From positions 682,001 through 746,000 of the forward strand of contig PDUO01000010.1 in assembly GCA_003008705.1 (NCBI GenBank): a stretch of DNA of 64,000 bases, in the 5' to 3' direction. Position 1 is the first letter of the stretch, and each line of letters begins with the position of its first letter. Below are positions 12,017 through 23,400 of the stretch, in pieces. The DNA comes from Pezicula radicicola (lineage: Eukaryota; Ascomycota; Leotiomycetes; Helotiales; Dermateaceae). Both the position numbers and the translations under genes were made by a program. The notes beneath the pieces were generated by a model. That model was not told where the DNA came from. It did no database searches and saw only the letters and a program-made list of their open reading frames with translations.

Positions 12017-14684
12017 TCAAACAGCATCATCTATCGTAACCCTTCTCCTGCCAATATCTTCTTCCAATTCTATACCATCGTCTGTCTCTTTGTCGTCACT
12101 AGAATCCGTGACAGTTTTCCTCTTACTGGGCCACGCATCGTAAAATTTGTACCAGACTTTTTTCTGCCAATCCCTAAGCGACCGGAGAGCCTTCATAATA
12201 TGTGGGAGATTAATTACTAGGAGAAGAGTGATGGTAGATAGCACCATTAAAGTTATGACCCAATTTTTAAGAGTTGCTTTGTTAGGCAAAATAGAGCTCT
12301 GCATGCTGAAAATAGTAGATGCTAGCGAAGGGGGTAGATAGAACTATGTTTTATTAGCGCCTTTATCTAAAGATGGAATACAATGACTGAAGATTTACAA
12401 TTGTTATTACTGTAAGTACTTGAATGAATTCACTCTGTTGTCGTGTAGTTGTGGTTTCTTCAAGAGCTGTATTGGTAGCACCTAATGAAGCATGTGTGGC
12501 AAGCTAAGAGTGATCAGCCTAAGACTCTTTGCACGTAGCATGAATACAAACACTATTGGTCATATTCTCGAACATTTCGGTCTGGTGTTGCAGCGAGCGG
12601 CGAAGGTCACGAAGTTCAGTGACATCTTTGTCAATAGCTGCTAGGTAGCCGCCCCATGTTGCCTGAACGAGATAATCGGAGTCAGGCAAGTAGAAGTACC
12701 GTATCTCACCGTCCTTGAATGTCTCCCAGGCATCGATGGTCCTCGAAAGTAGGTGTGTGAACTTTCGAAGAGTTCGTATTGTCCATCGGAATCCTTTATG
12801 GTTCAGCTTGTGGGCAAGTCCTATACTGGTATCTTCTCTAGTAAATGTATGAATCTATGTTGATATCAACTAACTGCCAGTAACGCTTTGAGTAGGCAGT
12901 AAGCTTACATATGGTTCACTGTGCTGTATTAACCGAAATACGGCATTGTTCCATTCCTGCTTCGCCTGTTCCATCCGACACGAGAGAGCCCTAAGGAAGT
13001 ACTCTCTGGGAAGCCATACAGGGCGATCGGCAGGGAACTTGCCACAAGAAGATGGATCGAGTTGCGTGTCTGCACCATAGTACTGTACTCTCTCTTTGTG
13101 TTCGTCAGGATCTTTGAAGTATACATCAACGAAGCAATATCCGGTCCAAAACCAACTGTCGATTCTAGTAACCATGACTGAAATTTGCGCCTCGTATATA
13201 AAGTCTTGGAGGTCATTCTCCTCATCTGTGTTTTCATCCGAGTCATGATCTCTGTCCTCATCCGAGTCCTCATCCGAGTCCCCATGTTCGACCTCGAAGT
13301 AAATGACCTCCTCAGAGCGGCGAAGCGGGTGACCGTCCTCTCGTTCTCGACCATCCGTTTTCATGAAGGGCATTCGGCGCCAGGCATAATAAGGGAGGTG
13401 GAACTGCAAGGCAAAAGTTCGACGTTCGGGGCCTGTTGGCTACATGCAACTTCTGTCAGCTTCTGTTGTGCTCAATTTATCATAGATCATAGATCAAGCG
13501 AACGCCTTTTCACTTAAGTATAGTGGAAGTCGAGGAATATTACGCAATATTCAACTTCTCCTAAGTTACTAGAATAGCACAACCATAGTAGAGGAGTTTG
13601 AAGCTTCCTTGTTGGCTCATTTTGGTCTGGCCTTGACGTGAGATTCTTAAAAAAGTTTGATAGGAATTCGTTTTGAACTTTTGAAACAGGAAAGCGGAAT
13701 TCATCACTATTTTCTTTCACTTGGTCCTATGAGACCATGGCATGAATGATTGATATTGGCGGACGGTAGATCTGCTTTCTGTTTGTGCTGATCCCTCGCG
13801 TGTTGGGAACGTTCGCAGGAAGCAAGTTGCCAATATTCAAGAAAACGCAGGACTCTATGGAGTTATTTATGGCCGAGTTGAGAAACTTTCATCCCAGAGT
13901 TCTGGAATGGGTGGGACTTGCTTGATAGCTGATGAGAAATAGTCTTCGTGATTCACTTACCGGCATATCAACACCAATAAGAGCACGATTTGTCAAATAT
14001 TTGTGAATGAAATCGCGTAGAAACACTAATTGGACTTCGGAAGTTGTAGCAGCTAAAGCCAATACACAGAACGGATCTATGTCCGTAATATATCTATACC
14101 TAATTAGTAGCGGTCTAACCAGGAGTCTAGTCATGACAATGTCGACGAACTTACATTAAGCGCCGTTCCGCATCTTCTGGATGTGGGATATGTTGTGGGA
14201 CACCTGGGCCATTTACGATTCTCTGTATGTGTTGTTAGAACTTGTAGCGGTCCTAAATATGCTTTGGATTTACCCTTTTCTTGAGAGTTGCATAGAATTC
14301 GTGAGCATTCAACGGCCGAGAAGGACGAGAATTTCCAGCAGGGCGCTCACGAGTCACACTAGCATCATTGCGATCATCTATCAGTACCATAGGTGTTGAC
14401 ACTTCGCTTGCTGGTACTTCCGCTTTCAAAGCATTGATATTTGCGCCATTCAGAAACCCTAAGATTTGGACCGTCCTGTACAAATACCGGTCTGCATCAT
14501 GGCTGCATTGATAATTGACAAATCGGTTCATAATATCTTCGGTTGAAGGATTCGGTGAACGTTCGACATATATGTTATCATCTGTAGGATATAGATGATC
14601 CTGTCGACTGTCGAATGCGGGTTTCCATATGAACGTGTACTGTTTAAAAAGGCCCCCAGAAGACTGGAAGTTAGCCATATACAT
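12017..14684 (-). CDS. CorA-like membrane protein
   Basis: Seven exons: 14684-14274, 14222-14155, 14099-13961, 13403-12909, 12854-12554, 12481-12399 and 12343-12017, 607 residues in frame. The architecture follows the fungal CorA-like transporter domain family: an N-terminal cytosolic domain with YITDIDPFCVLALA and FLRDFIHKYLTNRALIGVDMP, an acidic insert rich in Asp/Glu (about 13200-13300), then helices with LRRSLQHQTEMFENMT and ALEETTTTRQQSEFIQVLTVITI. The C-terminus has two hydrophobic segments (VITIFYLPPSLASTIFSM and KNWVITLMVLSTITLLLV) and a charged tail. The GMN loop typical of Mg2+ channels is replaced by SMQ, so ion transport is doubtful. Intron 3 is 557 nt, far longer than its neighbours. 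Family call good; function unknown. Confidence 0.82.
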
Positions 14685-14801
14685 GAATGTTTTGGTATAC
14701 TAATATCTTAAAGATATAAAATCTTCGATTTAAATTAGCCGCATAGGTTAGGTAACTTTAAACCTATTGACTTGCCATTCGATAGTGAGTTACGAAGAAA
14801 G

Positions 14802-15249
14802 CTAGCGACGATTTGGGTATTTGACCTCCTCTAACGAGCAGTTTTCACAACGCAAATGATTACATCCAATGCAGTGGAGCGTGGTTGATGTGAGCATCCC
14901 TGCATGTGCCAAGCAATAACACTGAAAAATATTAGCAGATGGTGGAGGTCGTTGAAGGAGGCTCATACACAAGACCATGTCCAGCAATATGTATATTCTG
15001 TCTTTTCCTTCTTGCTGCGGCCGCCTCCACTCCTGCTGCTGTGGTGTTCGTGTTTTGATGAGCTTCCCTGATCTCAGTCAACAAATGGCTGTACGTCGAA
15101 CTTATATGGCGGTGGCTTAGAACCCAGCCATATGCATCAAGGGAAGGCTGTGATGAAAGGTTTGCCTTACCATAGCCAACGTGGAGTCTGAAGATTGGCG
15201 GCCTAGGTATGGTTGTTGGTGGGGAAGACTTTCCCTTGAGAATGACCAA
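14802..15249 (-). CDS. Possible small Cys-rich (zinc-binding-like) protein
   Basis: A reading frame from about 15249 runs to 14986 (THLLTEIREAH-like helix, Ala-rich basic stretch ending HIAGHGL). It can be spliced (donor GTGTAT at about 14976, acceptor CAG before 14923) to an exon with CYCLAHAG, HCIGCNHLRCENC and a stop at 14802. The C-x-C and C-x2-C/H spacing suggests a small zinc-binding module like those in short fungal proteins of unknown function. The 5' end is not resolved: no ATG fits in this frame and an upstream exon toward 15446 is possible. Treat as a tentative gene. Confidence 0.35.
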
Positions 15250-15760
15250 ATAAGAAAGAAAGAGAGAGGTAACAATTGACTATGCAGGAGAATATACCGC
15301 TCCGGGCGAAAAGTAGGGCTTGCAGGCTGGGACTGTTGTTCCTTCTTTGTCAAATGAAGAGCACAATATATCGTCCACCAGATCGTCCCGAAAATGGATT
15401 TGTCAGTGCTCCTAGGCAACCTTACACTACGAGTTGCCTCTTTCAAGAATACAGTGCTGAGAATATGGGCACCTGGGAGAATTTGTAGAAGAAAGCCTAG
15501 GCGTTTTTATCCCGCTATGGTCTGACGTGTCAGCGCCTTGTCGTTGGGTTGCAACTCACAATCGGGTTGGGCTTAACTGAGACGATTATGTTCTGCTTCG
15601 AGTACAGGTGTTACTTATCCAGTGGGGAGGCGCAACTTTTACCGTGCCATTGTAATCAAGCTAAGGCCATCATCGCCTTCGACTTTACGTCATCACGAAA
15701 CATCCATAGATTTCACTCACTACTATATCAAGATCCTATGTATGCACTGTGCGAATCATC
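15250..15760. other. Intergenic between tentative gene and RTC5
   Basis: Holds the RTC5 promoter and possibly the 5' exon of the tentative Cys-rich gene. A minus-strand frame at 15446-15117 has no recognisable domain. Confidence 0.4.
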
Positions 15761-17703
15761 ATGGGACAAGCTCAGTCTGGTGATAGTGGTCACAATGTCT
15801 CAACAGAGCAGCTAAGCCATGAGTTGGTATGCACCAGATGGTCGTGCTACGCCCCGCTATTCCGCCTCCTGCTGACAGCTCCAATGTACCACAGGCATTG
15901 CGCTTTGCGAAACGGTGCTTCACATCCCTCGAACTTTACTCCTTCCAAGACGTATTCAAAAGCCTTGCAGACCACCAAGATGGTGTAGCATATCTAAAAG
16001 AGGATACGCTGGCCCGTTTCTTGGAGATTCCAGACATCATAGGCGCGTCCTCGATCGTCTTTCAGATGGTGTCGTATCTAGGTGCTTTTCCCTTCGGCCA
16101 AGATGCGCCGGTTGTGTTGGGCTTTGAACAAATGATAATGGTGGTGGTGATTATGACTGAACGTTATCAAAGAGTGTTGAAGAAGGGCAGCAGAGATAGA
16201 ACAAAGCTCCTATTCCGAAGCCTTGCCGTCTACGATAGGAAAGAGCACGAACCAGACGACAAGTCAACCAGTGAGGATCCAGAAAATGTACAGAAAGCCG
16301 AAGGAGGTAGTATTTCTAGAAGCCACGCAGCTGGCTTTGCGGTTGATGATGCTGCAAATGATGACGATGAAGAAGAGGACGATGACGACCTTGCCCTCGC
16401 TGCTCTTGAGAGTCTTGATGCTATTGAAGCATTCAGGCACGGGGATGCCCCTATAGCCCAGGCGTCAATACCATCCGATAACTTAAAGAAGCTCATCATG
16501 CTGCTCCTCATGATTACACCTCTAAATTCTCAAGAAAGTCTTGCTCGGCATTGCGAAAGACTGGCTGGCGAGCAACTAGAGGGCCTCCGAAAAACGGCGG
16601 ACAGTATTCTGGCAGCATTTGTAAACGTAGAGAAGGCTCCTGGTGTTAAAATACATTCATTTTCAACAGTAGTACAAGTCTCGCTCCCCTTACTTTTCAA
16701 CGGGTTTAATCCCCTTTTCGAGTCAGTCACCTCACCCTTCTGCTCTGCTGCTGTATTCATTTGAAGTAGGAAGTTTCTGTTTTCAAAGAATATCGACTTT
16801 ACGAAGCGCAAAGACTCGTCTGCAGCTCCTGCGCCACCTGATGCAGAGGTAGAGCAACCGCTACTTCCACAAACCGGAGAAATTCTCGATTTGAATGTTT
16901 TGTCGCAACTATCATTCTTCTTGCCTGGCTCGTCACTTTTTAGGCGCCTCCGGCTCCTGTATTCGGGAGGTGACGCAGGTTTCTCAATGGGGAGCTTCGA
17001 GACGAAAGTTTTCAACTGGCGAGCTCCCACGATTCTCCTGGTTTCGGGAAATCGGATATCAGATTCTCCAACAGGCCAGGAACGAGTGTTCGCAGATTCT
17101 TTACCTCCCAAACGTTTCCCAGATAGCAGCAAGTCTACACACGTAGTATACGGTGTATATCTCTCCCAGCCGTGGCGACATACACATAAAGAGTGTATTG
17201 GTGATACTGATACGTTACTCTTTCAATTGGAGCCAGTTCACGAAGTCTTTCATGCATCTATATTAAATAAAGATTATGTCTCCTTTACGAAGCCACCTTC
17301 AAATCATTGCGGTATCGCTTTTGGAAATCCTCCTCCAAAGGCAAAGAAAACTGCTGGACTCGCTTCACATGTCAACCTCGGGGCAGTATCCCTCTATCTT
17401 GATGCGTCCTTTGAGTTCGGGGTCTTCACTCATAACTATACATCAGGTGGAGGAGCCTTTCACAACAGTGCTACGAGGCATAGTGACTTCCAAGACCGGT
17501 TTGAAGTTGAGAGCATGGAAGTTTGGGGCTGCGGGGGTGATGAGGAAGCCAAAAGCCAAATGGAACGATGGGCCTGGGAGGAAAGAGAAGCGGAGGCAAG
17601 AAGGAGGATCAACCTTGGTTCTGGAGATATTGAGGCTGACAGAGCTTTGTTGGAAATGGCTGGTATTATTGGCGGAAATCGCAGTGGCGGATCGATGAAC
17701 TGA
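15761..17703 (+). CDS. RTC5: Restriction of telomere capping protein 5 (TLDc protein)
   Basis: Exons 15761-15826, 15895-16725 and 16774-17703 give 608 residues. The start is chosen at MGQAQS because it matches the RTC5 N-terminus and is an N-myristoylation-type sequence (Gly2, Ser6). The first part (FAKRCFTSLELYSF, FQMVSYLGAFPF) is the RTC5-specific domain; a very acidic Asp/Glu run is at about 16355-16390. The C-terminal TLDc domain contains VVYGVYLSQPW, GDTDTLLFQLEP, GIAFGNPPP, SLYLDASFEFG and a final VWGCGG block. TLDc proteins act on the vacuolar V-ATPase; yeast Rtc5 is a vacuole-associated regulator of V-ATPase assembly (established knowledge). The coding sequence is complete with no oddities. 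Confidence 0.92.
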
Positions 17704-18234
17704 TGATTCTGAATGGCGTTGTAGAGAGGCTGCATTTTACATCGGAAATGGCGAATGGTTTTGCAAGACTTTCGGAGTCCAACAAGATATCAATTAAGAT
17801 CCTATCATATAACACAATTCCATCTTGGCTTGAACACCGAATTAAGTTCATAATTGAGGTAGGAAATTTTTGAGGTAATCCTAATTCGCCTTCCTCCTAT
17901 TGGTTACTGTGGCAGTGCTTCTGACCAAGTGCGACCCAATTCCATATTTTAATATTTCAATTTGACCGGGAAAATGTGTAACGAGCAGTGATCTTTCAAA
18001 CTTCTGATAACTCTATCTTGCTTGTGTCAATATACCGGTTTTGAATATTGGAGGTCCATAAAGAAAATTCCGATGCAATTGAATGGCGTGTATACAGTTT
18101 TAGGCAACTAATAGTGTACAGTGTTTGATAACCAGACCCAATCCATAGCTCCAAACTAAACTCCCAAAACGCCATACTATATGTACCAAATCTGCTCGAG
18201 TTTGGGGCTGTTTCCTGTATCTCGTCGGGTTTGT
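17704..18234. other. Intergenic, convergent 3' ends
   Basis: About 530 bp between the 3' ends of RTC5 and RCF1. AT-rich; nothing coding recognised. Confidence 0.5.
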
Positions 18235-18853
18235 TTATTTTAGTGACAAGATTAAATCTTCCACCATCTCCAATACTCCTCTTTGCCTCCTCTCTGACTC
18301 TTCCACTATTGAATTCGCAGCAGGTTTCGAAGGCTTTTCAGACATAGCCTTCCGTCTAGCATCCCTTGTAGCCTTCTCCGCTTTTTCTTCCGCGTCTCTC
18401 GCCTCCAGCTCTTGAATCCATTTCGCATTCTTCTCTTGTGCCTTCTTCTCAGCAATTACCCCCTCAAACTCCTTACGCTTTTGCCTATCGGTTTGCCAGT
18501 ACATTGATCCAGCTACCATTGCTACCAAAGTAAAGCCTTGTGCGTAAATACGTGCTCGGAACATGCGATTTGTACGATTGTGGTCACCAGCGCGGATAGA
18601 ACGGGTGGCATTGAGCAGCGCCCAACATGTTAAAGCACAGCCTGGAAAGTATTAGAAGCTGCAGCTCGCTGAGTTGGAAACTTGCATACCCAATGGGATC
18701 AAAGGCTCCTCCTTAAGCCTTCTCGAGAACTTTTGCCATCGGTTCTCCTCGTAAAACTCTCTGGTGGTACGATTAGCTAAGACTTCAAAGTTGTAATATG
18801 CAAAGTGCTTACGTGTTCCCGTCAAATGACGATGGTAATGGAGTGCTGGGCAT
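18235..18853 (-). CDS. RCF1: Respiratory supercomplex factor 1 (HIG1 domain)
   Basis: Exons 18853-18813, 18760-18690 and 18641-18235 encode 172 residues. The small first exon gives MPSTPLPSSFDGN, then FYEENRWQKF and EEPLIPLGCALTCWALLNA, the HIG1 domain with its two transmembrane helices (the second around YAQGFTLVAMVAGSMYW). A long charged C-terminal helix rich in Lys, Glu and Ala follows. RCF1 (AIM31) is an inner mitochondrial membrane protein that helps assemble cytochrome c oxidase and III-IV supercomplexes. Length is as expected for filamentous fungi. It is divergent from ILV1 across a 299-bp promoter. Confidence 0.94.
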
Positions 18854-19152
18854 GTTTGTAATTAAATGCAAACAGCTTTCACTGCTGCAATATAAAGATT
18901 ATGGAGGGGAATAAGTAGTGATGTCAAAGAGCATATTGTCACATTAGGTCTAGCGTAGTACGGAGGTACATTTCGGTCTCGACATCGGAACCCTTCCCGC
19001 TTTGCGACCATAAAAAATAATAATGCCCCACTGGAGGTTCGTCACTGACTGGACTTGTTGTCACTCGGAATCACCAGATTTCAAAACCGCGGTTTTCTTT
19101 TGAATTGTGCAAGTACCTACCTACGCAATCAATTCGAAGAAAAACAACGAAT
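18854..19152. promoter_or_regulatory. Shared divergent promoter RCF1 / ILV1
   Basis: The start codons of RCF1 (minus) and ILV1 (plus) are 299 bp apart, so this segment must hold both promoters. Both products are mitochondrial. No individual factor site is claimed. Confidence 0.55.
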
Positions 19153-20953
19153 ATGGAGAACGGCACAGTACCCAATGGCATTGCCTCGCGGCCACGGACT
19201 CCAAGTCTCAATGCCTTGAGCTTGACAGAATACAGCGCAACTACACCGCCGAACGGTAGTCCTCGATCAGGCTCGAAAATCAGAAGTGTAGTCCCAGAGG
19301 ATTTCTTGTTGCCCAATGGCTACCCTGATGTATGTGGTTTATAAAGCAATTGAGTAGTCCGCTAACAAATTGACAGTATCTGCGACTTATTCTCGCATCT
19401 AGAGTTTACGAAGTGGTGGACGAGACCCCATTGACGCCAGCAACAAACCTCAGCAACAGGTTGAATTGCAGGGTTTTACTGAAGAGAGAGGACTTGCAGC
19501 CAGTCTTCAGCTTCAAGTTGAGAGGCGCATACAACAAGATGGCGCATCTGGATCCAAAGGTCAGCTGGAAGGGCGTTGTCGCTTGTTCTGCAGGTAGGAC
19601 CATTCATAACTCTTCGAGCGGGAGCACAAGCTCACAATATCTGCAGGTAACCATGCCCAAGGAGTCGCATATTCTGCACGAAAATTGAAAATTCCGGCGA
19701 CCATTGTTATGCCAGAAGGAGCCCCTAGTATCAAGGTTCTTAACGTGTCGCGAATGGGTGGTTCAGTTGTTTTGCACGGAGCCGATTTTGACGGAGCAAA
19801 AGAAGAAGCCGGACGACTTGAAAAATTACATGGACTTATCAATATTCCACCTTTCGATGATCCATATGTTATTGCAGGGCAGGGAACAATTGGTATGGAA
19901 TTGCTGCGCCAGACAAACATCCAGAAGCTCGAGGCTATCTTCTGTTGTGTCGGTGGGGGCGGTCTTATTGCTGGAATTGGAGCCTATGTCAAGCGTATTG
20001 CTCCCCATGTCAAGATCATTGGTGTGGAAGCATATGATGCCAATGCCATGGTCCAGTCATTAGCAAAGGGTGAAAGAGTGACGCTGAAAGAGGTTGGCAT
20101 TTTTGCCGATGGAGCAGCAGTGAAGTCTGTTGGAGAAGAGACCTTCAGGCTATGCAAGGAAATCATAGATGAAGTTATCCAAGTGACCACGGATGAGATA
20201 TGTGCGGCTATCAAGGATGTTTTCGAAGATACTCGTTCCATCGTCGAGCCAGCGGGAGCCTTGTCGGTTGCGGGCCTCAAGAAATATGTTGAAAAATACC
20301 CCTCGGCTAATACTTCACGAGGTCTCATTGCCATCGCTTCCGGCGCGAATATGAACTTCGACAGACTTCGATTTGTTGCTGAACGTGCGGCACTGGGAGA
20401 GAAGAAGGAGGCGCTTCTTTCTGTCCAGATCCCAGAAAAGCCAGGAGCATTCTCCGAGCTCATTAGCGCAGTTTTACCTCACTCCGTCTCAGAGTTTTCC
20501 TACCGATATGCCACAGACGAGGTTGCCAATGTCCTTCTTGGTATCTCTCTGATCTCACCTGCCTCGCAGCGTGAAGTTGAGTTGCAAGCTCTACTTTACC
20601 GCATATCAGCTGGTGGGATGACACCTACGGATCTCTCTGGTGACGAGTTAGCAAAATCGCACATTCGCTACCTTGTAGGAGGACGATCAGGTGCACCCAA
20701 CGAGCGATTGTACATGTTCAACTTCCCAGAACGACCAGGCGCGCTCGAGAAATTCCTTACTACTCTGCGACCCAACTACAACATCAGTCTGTTCCAGTAT
20801 CGTAGCAGTGGCAGCGACATTGGAAAGGTGCTGACAGGTATTCAATGCCCAGACGAAGAAGTCAAAGCCCTCGAGAAATTTTTGAACCAAATCGGATACC
20901 CCTGGACGGACTGTACAACATCCAGTGTTTTCAAGACTTTTTTGCGATCTTAA
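19153..20953 (+). CDS. ILV1: Threonine dehydratase, biosynthetic
   Basis: Exons 19153-19329, 19377-19593 and 19647-20953 give 566 residues. It is a PLP enzyme that deaminates L-threonine to 2-oxobutanoate, the first step of isoleucine synthesis, in mitochondria. The PLP lysine lies in SFKLRGAY, the Asn-His phosphate-contact motif [11 protein letters not shown] is rebuilt across intron 2, and the glycine loop is CCVGGGGL. Two C-terminal ACT-like regulatory domains follow ([14 protein letters not shown] and [14 protein letters not shown]), as in the isoleucine-inhibited enzyme. The ATG at 19153 is the only in-frame ATG upstream of the catalytic domain; the N-terminal 50 residues are Ser/Thr/Pro-rich and presumably hold the import signal. 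Confidence 0.96.
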
Positions 20954-21347
20954 AATGGTTCTTGGGAAAAGATGGGAGATGGCGTTCAAACCCAATCTAT
21001 GCTTGGGATTACGAAAATATCGGAGGCGTTTAACGGGCATATGGTAGAACAAAAGCTGCTGTAGATAGAGATTCCCCATTAATGTTTGGGCTTTCGGAGG
21101 CCCTTTTAATGATCAATTTTTTTCTCATGCATTCCGTCTACAATTCTCAGCCAAATGAAGGACTATCTTGAGCAGTTCATTCTGATATATTTGATGCCTA
21201 AATTGTAAGGTTGACATATCTCGAACCTCCAAAATTTGGCGACGGCAACGAGCCCATGCCGTTTTCGCCCATTGACAGTTTGCCCACCACATCATCTCAA
21301 CAATCAACTGGCCTGCCAACCTCCAAACCCTCGAGGATAAAATAAAA
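20954..21347. other. Intergenic ILV1 to bL36m
   Basis: 394 bp containing the ILV1 3' end and the bL36m promoter. A perfect GGGC/GCCC-type hairpin lies near 21088-21104. A minus-strand ORF overlapping 21125-21454 is a shadow. Confidence 0.45.
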
Positions 21348-21853
21348 ATGGCGGCCAACTTCTTCCGCACAGCGCGCGCGCTCCTCTCATCTGTGCGAAC
21401 CAACACCACCTTCTCAACCGTCCGACCTACGACAAGATGTTTCTCTTGCCTCACATCAGCGTCCCAGACACTTCGAAGACCAATGCTACTAGGCGGGTTG
21501 AAGGAAGTTCAGAAGAGTGTCGGTGAACAGGTTAGAGGGATGAAAGTTCGGAGTTCAGTCAAGAAGCTTTGTGAGGGTTGTAAGGTATGTTTTGGGCTTG
21601 ATTTCTTTTAGAGTTGGCACCTGCGGTTACGGGCTATGCAAGCTTTGATGATTGGAAAGAAAGGTTACTGGGAGAGGTTTAGGTTGAGTGTTAGGTGGAA
21701 TATAACTAGATTGGAAAATCGAGACGGAACACCTGAATTGAAGCTGACTTGATATCATAGAGCGTACGAAGAAAGGGAGGCAAGAATGGCAGAGGCCATG
21801 TCTATATTATCTGCTCGCTGAACCCGAAGCACAAGCAGAGGCAGGGCAAGTGA
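21348..21853 (+). CDS. RTC6: Mitochondrial large-subunit ribosomal protein bL36m
   Basis: Exons 21348-21584 and 21761-21853 (176-nt intron) encode 109 residues. The first ~65 residues are a basic, Ser/Arg-rich mitochondrial targeting region. The rest is bacterial-type L36: MKVRSSVKKLCEGCK followed, after the splice, by SVRRKGGKNGRGHVYIIC and NPKHKQRQG. The zinc-ligand pattern Cys-x2-Cys, later Cys and His, is intact. In yeast the same protein is called Rtc6/Mrpl36-type. The second exon is only 30 codons, which makes the splice essential for a functional protein. Confidence 0.93.
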
Positions 21854-22692
21854 GGGGCGGGTTATACAAGTGCTAGGATGATGTGTAGGATGCCACTCAG
21901 AACCGATGAGGGATGATGTGTACAAATAGCTGCATGGGTTGGCGTCAAGGACACATTAGAAGTCAGGGAATTTTATATTCGTGAGGTGACTGGCATCATA
22001 TAAAACTCCGCGACAGAATTGCTGCGTGCAACTGTGGTTGGTTCCTTTGGTCATAAGCCGTCTATATACCGCGAAACCCCATCCCATTGCGTCTTCCCCG
22101 TCGATATCAGGTATCGAATTTGTGTCTATAAATTAGGGTTAGCTTCATGTTCCTTCCTCTATCTGCCATACAATTCGAAAACATACAAGATCCTCAACAT
22201 TCTTATTCCGTTTAAACTCTTCCCGTGCAAAGGCCAGCGTCTCTGCTCTTGTCCTCTCATCTTTAATACGCCTACAATCCCTAATTATCGTCCGCCATAA
22301 CGCTATAACTTTTCCGCGCTGAAGAAACTACTCGTAGAAGCATTAGAATCCTTTGAACTTCGATGACGACAAGGATAGTATTATTTCGTACATGGTCAAG
22401 ACTAACAGTTGAACCAAGTCGAGAAGGTCGCGCTTTAGGGGCTGTACTGTAGTTGCGCAGATATAGCCATGAATGCGAGTGAAGGCGCATCGAGCATGGC
22501 ATATGCGATTTTGGTTCCGTTTTTACAATTTTGATATGTTTGAACTGGAGCTTCAAGAGCTCTTTGATGGTTCACGAGACGGCGGAGCGGAGGAGCGGAG
22601 AACCCCAAGAGCGGGATATCTTGGCTGTAAGTGTTTTGACGCGATGAACTTCTGCTTTCTAATTTCCTTCATCACATTTACATCATCGCAAC
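21854..22692. other. Intergenic upstream of NAT4
   Basis: About 840 bp. Short ORFs only. It holds the NAT4 promoter; a GT-donor-like GTAAGTG at 22630 could mark a non-coding first exon of NAT4, which is a guess. Confidence 0.4.
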
Positions 22693-23400
22693 ATGACGTC
22701 TGATCCAAAAGATCCAATTGACGTGGCTAATGCCAAGCCAATAAATGGCTTCATTCAGTGCTATTTCTCTACTGGTAACGAGTGGAAAACATGGACACAT
22801 CCCCTCACGAAAGAAGAGTATCAAATCGAGTGTCGAAAGGCTGAAAATCTATCGAAAGAAGAATTGGATACCTGTTTTGAGTTGATCAAGTTTACGAGCC
22901 TGGATCACTATAAGAAATCCAAAGATGGTTGGAAACCGAGGAAGAAGATGAAGGAGATGAAACTTCTGGATCTCAAGTATCTGCTTGTCAAGAGAGAAGA
23001 TCAGGTGGAGGGATTCGTTTCAATAATGCCGACCTACGAAGATGATTACCCCGTTATTTATATTTATGAGATCCATCTCTCAGAATCATTACAGGGGTAC
23101 GATCTAAATTCTCTCTTACTAAATTCTTGACCTAAAATAAACTAGCAAAGCTGACAGGCGAATAGGACTGGACTTGGTAGACTTCTTATGAACCATGTTG
23201 AAGCCATCGCCTCGAAAGTTCCGAGTGTGGAAAAGATCATGTTGACGTGCTTCCTGGCGAATGGGAGAGCCATCAAGTTTTATGAGAAAGTGGGATTCTC
23301 GAAGGATGAATTCTCTCCTCCGCCTAAGCAACTTCGCAATGGGGCATTGGTTGAGGCGGATTATGTCATTTCCAGCAAGGCTGTTAGATCTGCTACATAA
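22693..23400 (+). CDS. NAT4: N-alpha-acetyltransferase 40 (histone H4/H2A-specific)
   Basis: Exons 22693-23096 and 23166-23400 give 212 residues. The GNAT fold is clear: DHYKKSKDGWKP region, KYLLVKRED strand, YIYEIHLSESLQGTGLGRLL (the acetyl-CoA loop Q-G-x-G-L-G, formed by the splice), then MLTCFLANGRAIKFYEKVGF. Wide similarity is to NatD/NAT4, which acetylates the N-terminus of histones H4 and H2A co-translationally. An additional N-terminal exon cannot be excluded because NAT4 proteins often start with a short basic segment. Confidence 0.88.

Noticed and set aside
12017..12304. Separate small single-helix membrane protein
   Set aside because: The frame is the last exon of the CorA-like gene: exon joins at 12554/12481 and 12399/12343 connect it in phase and complete the two-helix C-terminus.
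8764..14684. Secondary-metabolite cluster around the P450
   Set aside because: Neighbours are a secreted protein and a CorA-like protein; no polyketide synthase, NRPS, terpene enzyme or pathway regulator is adjacent.
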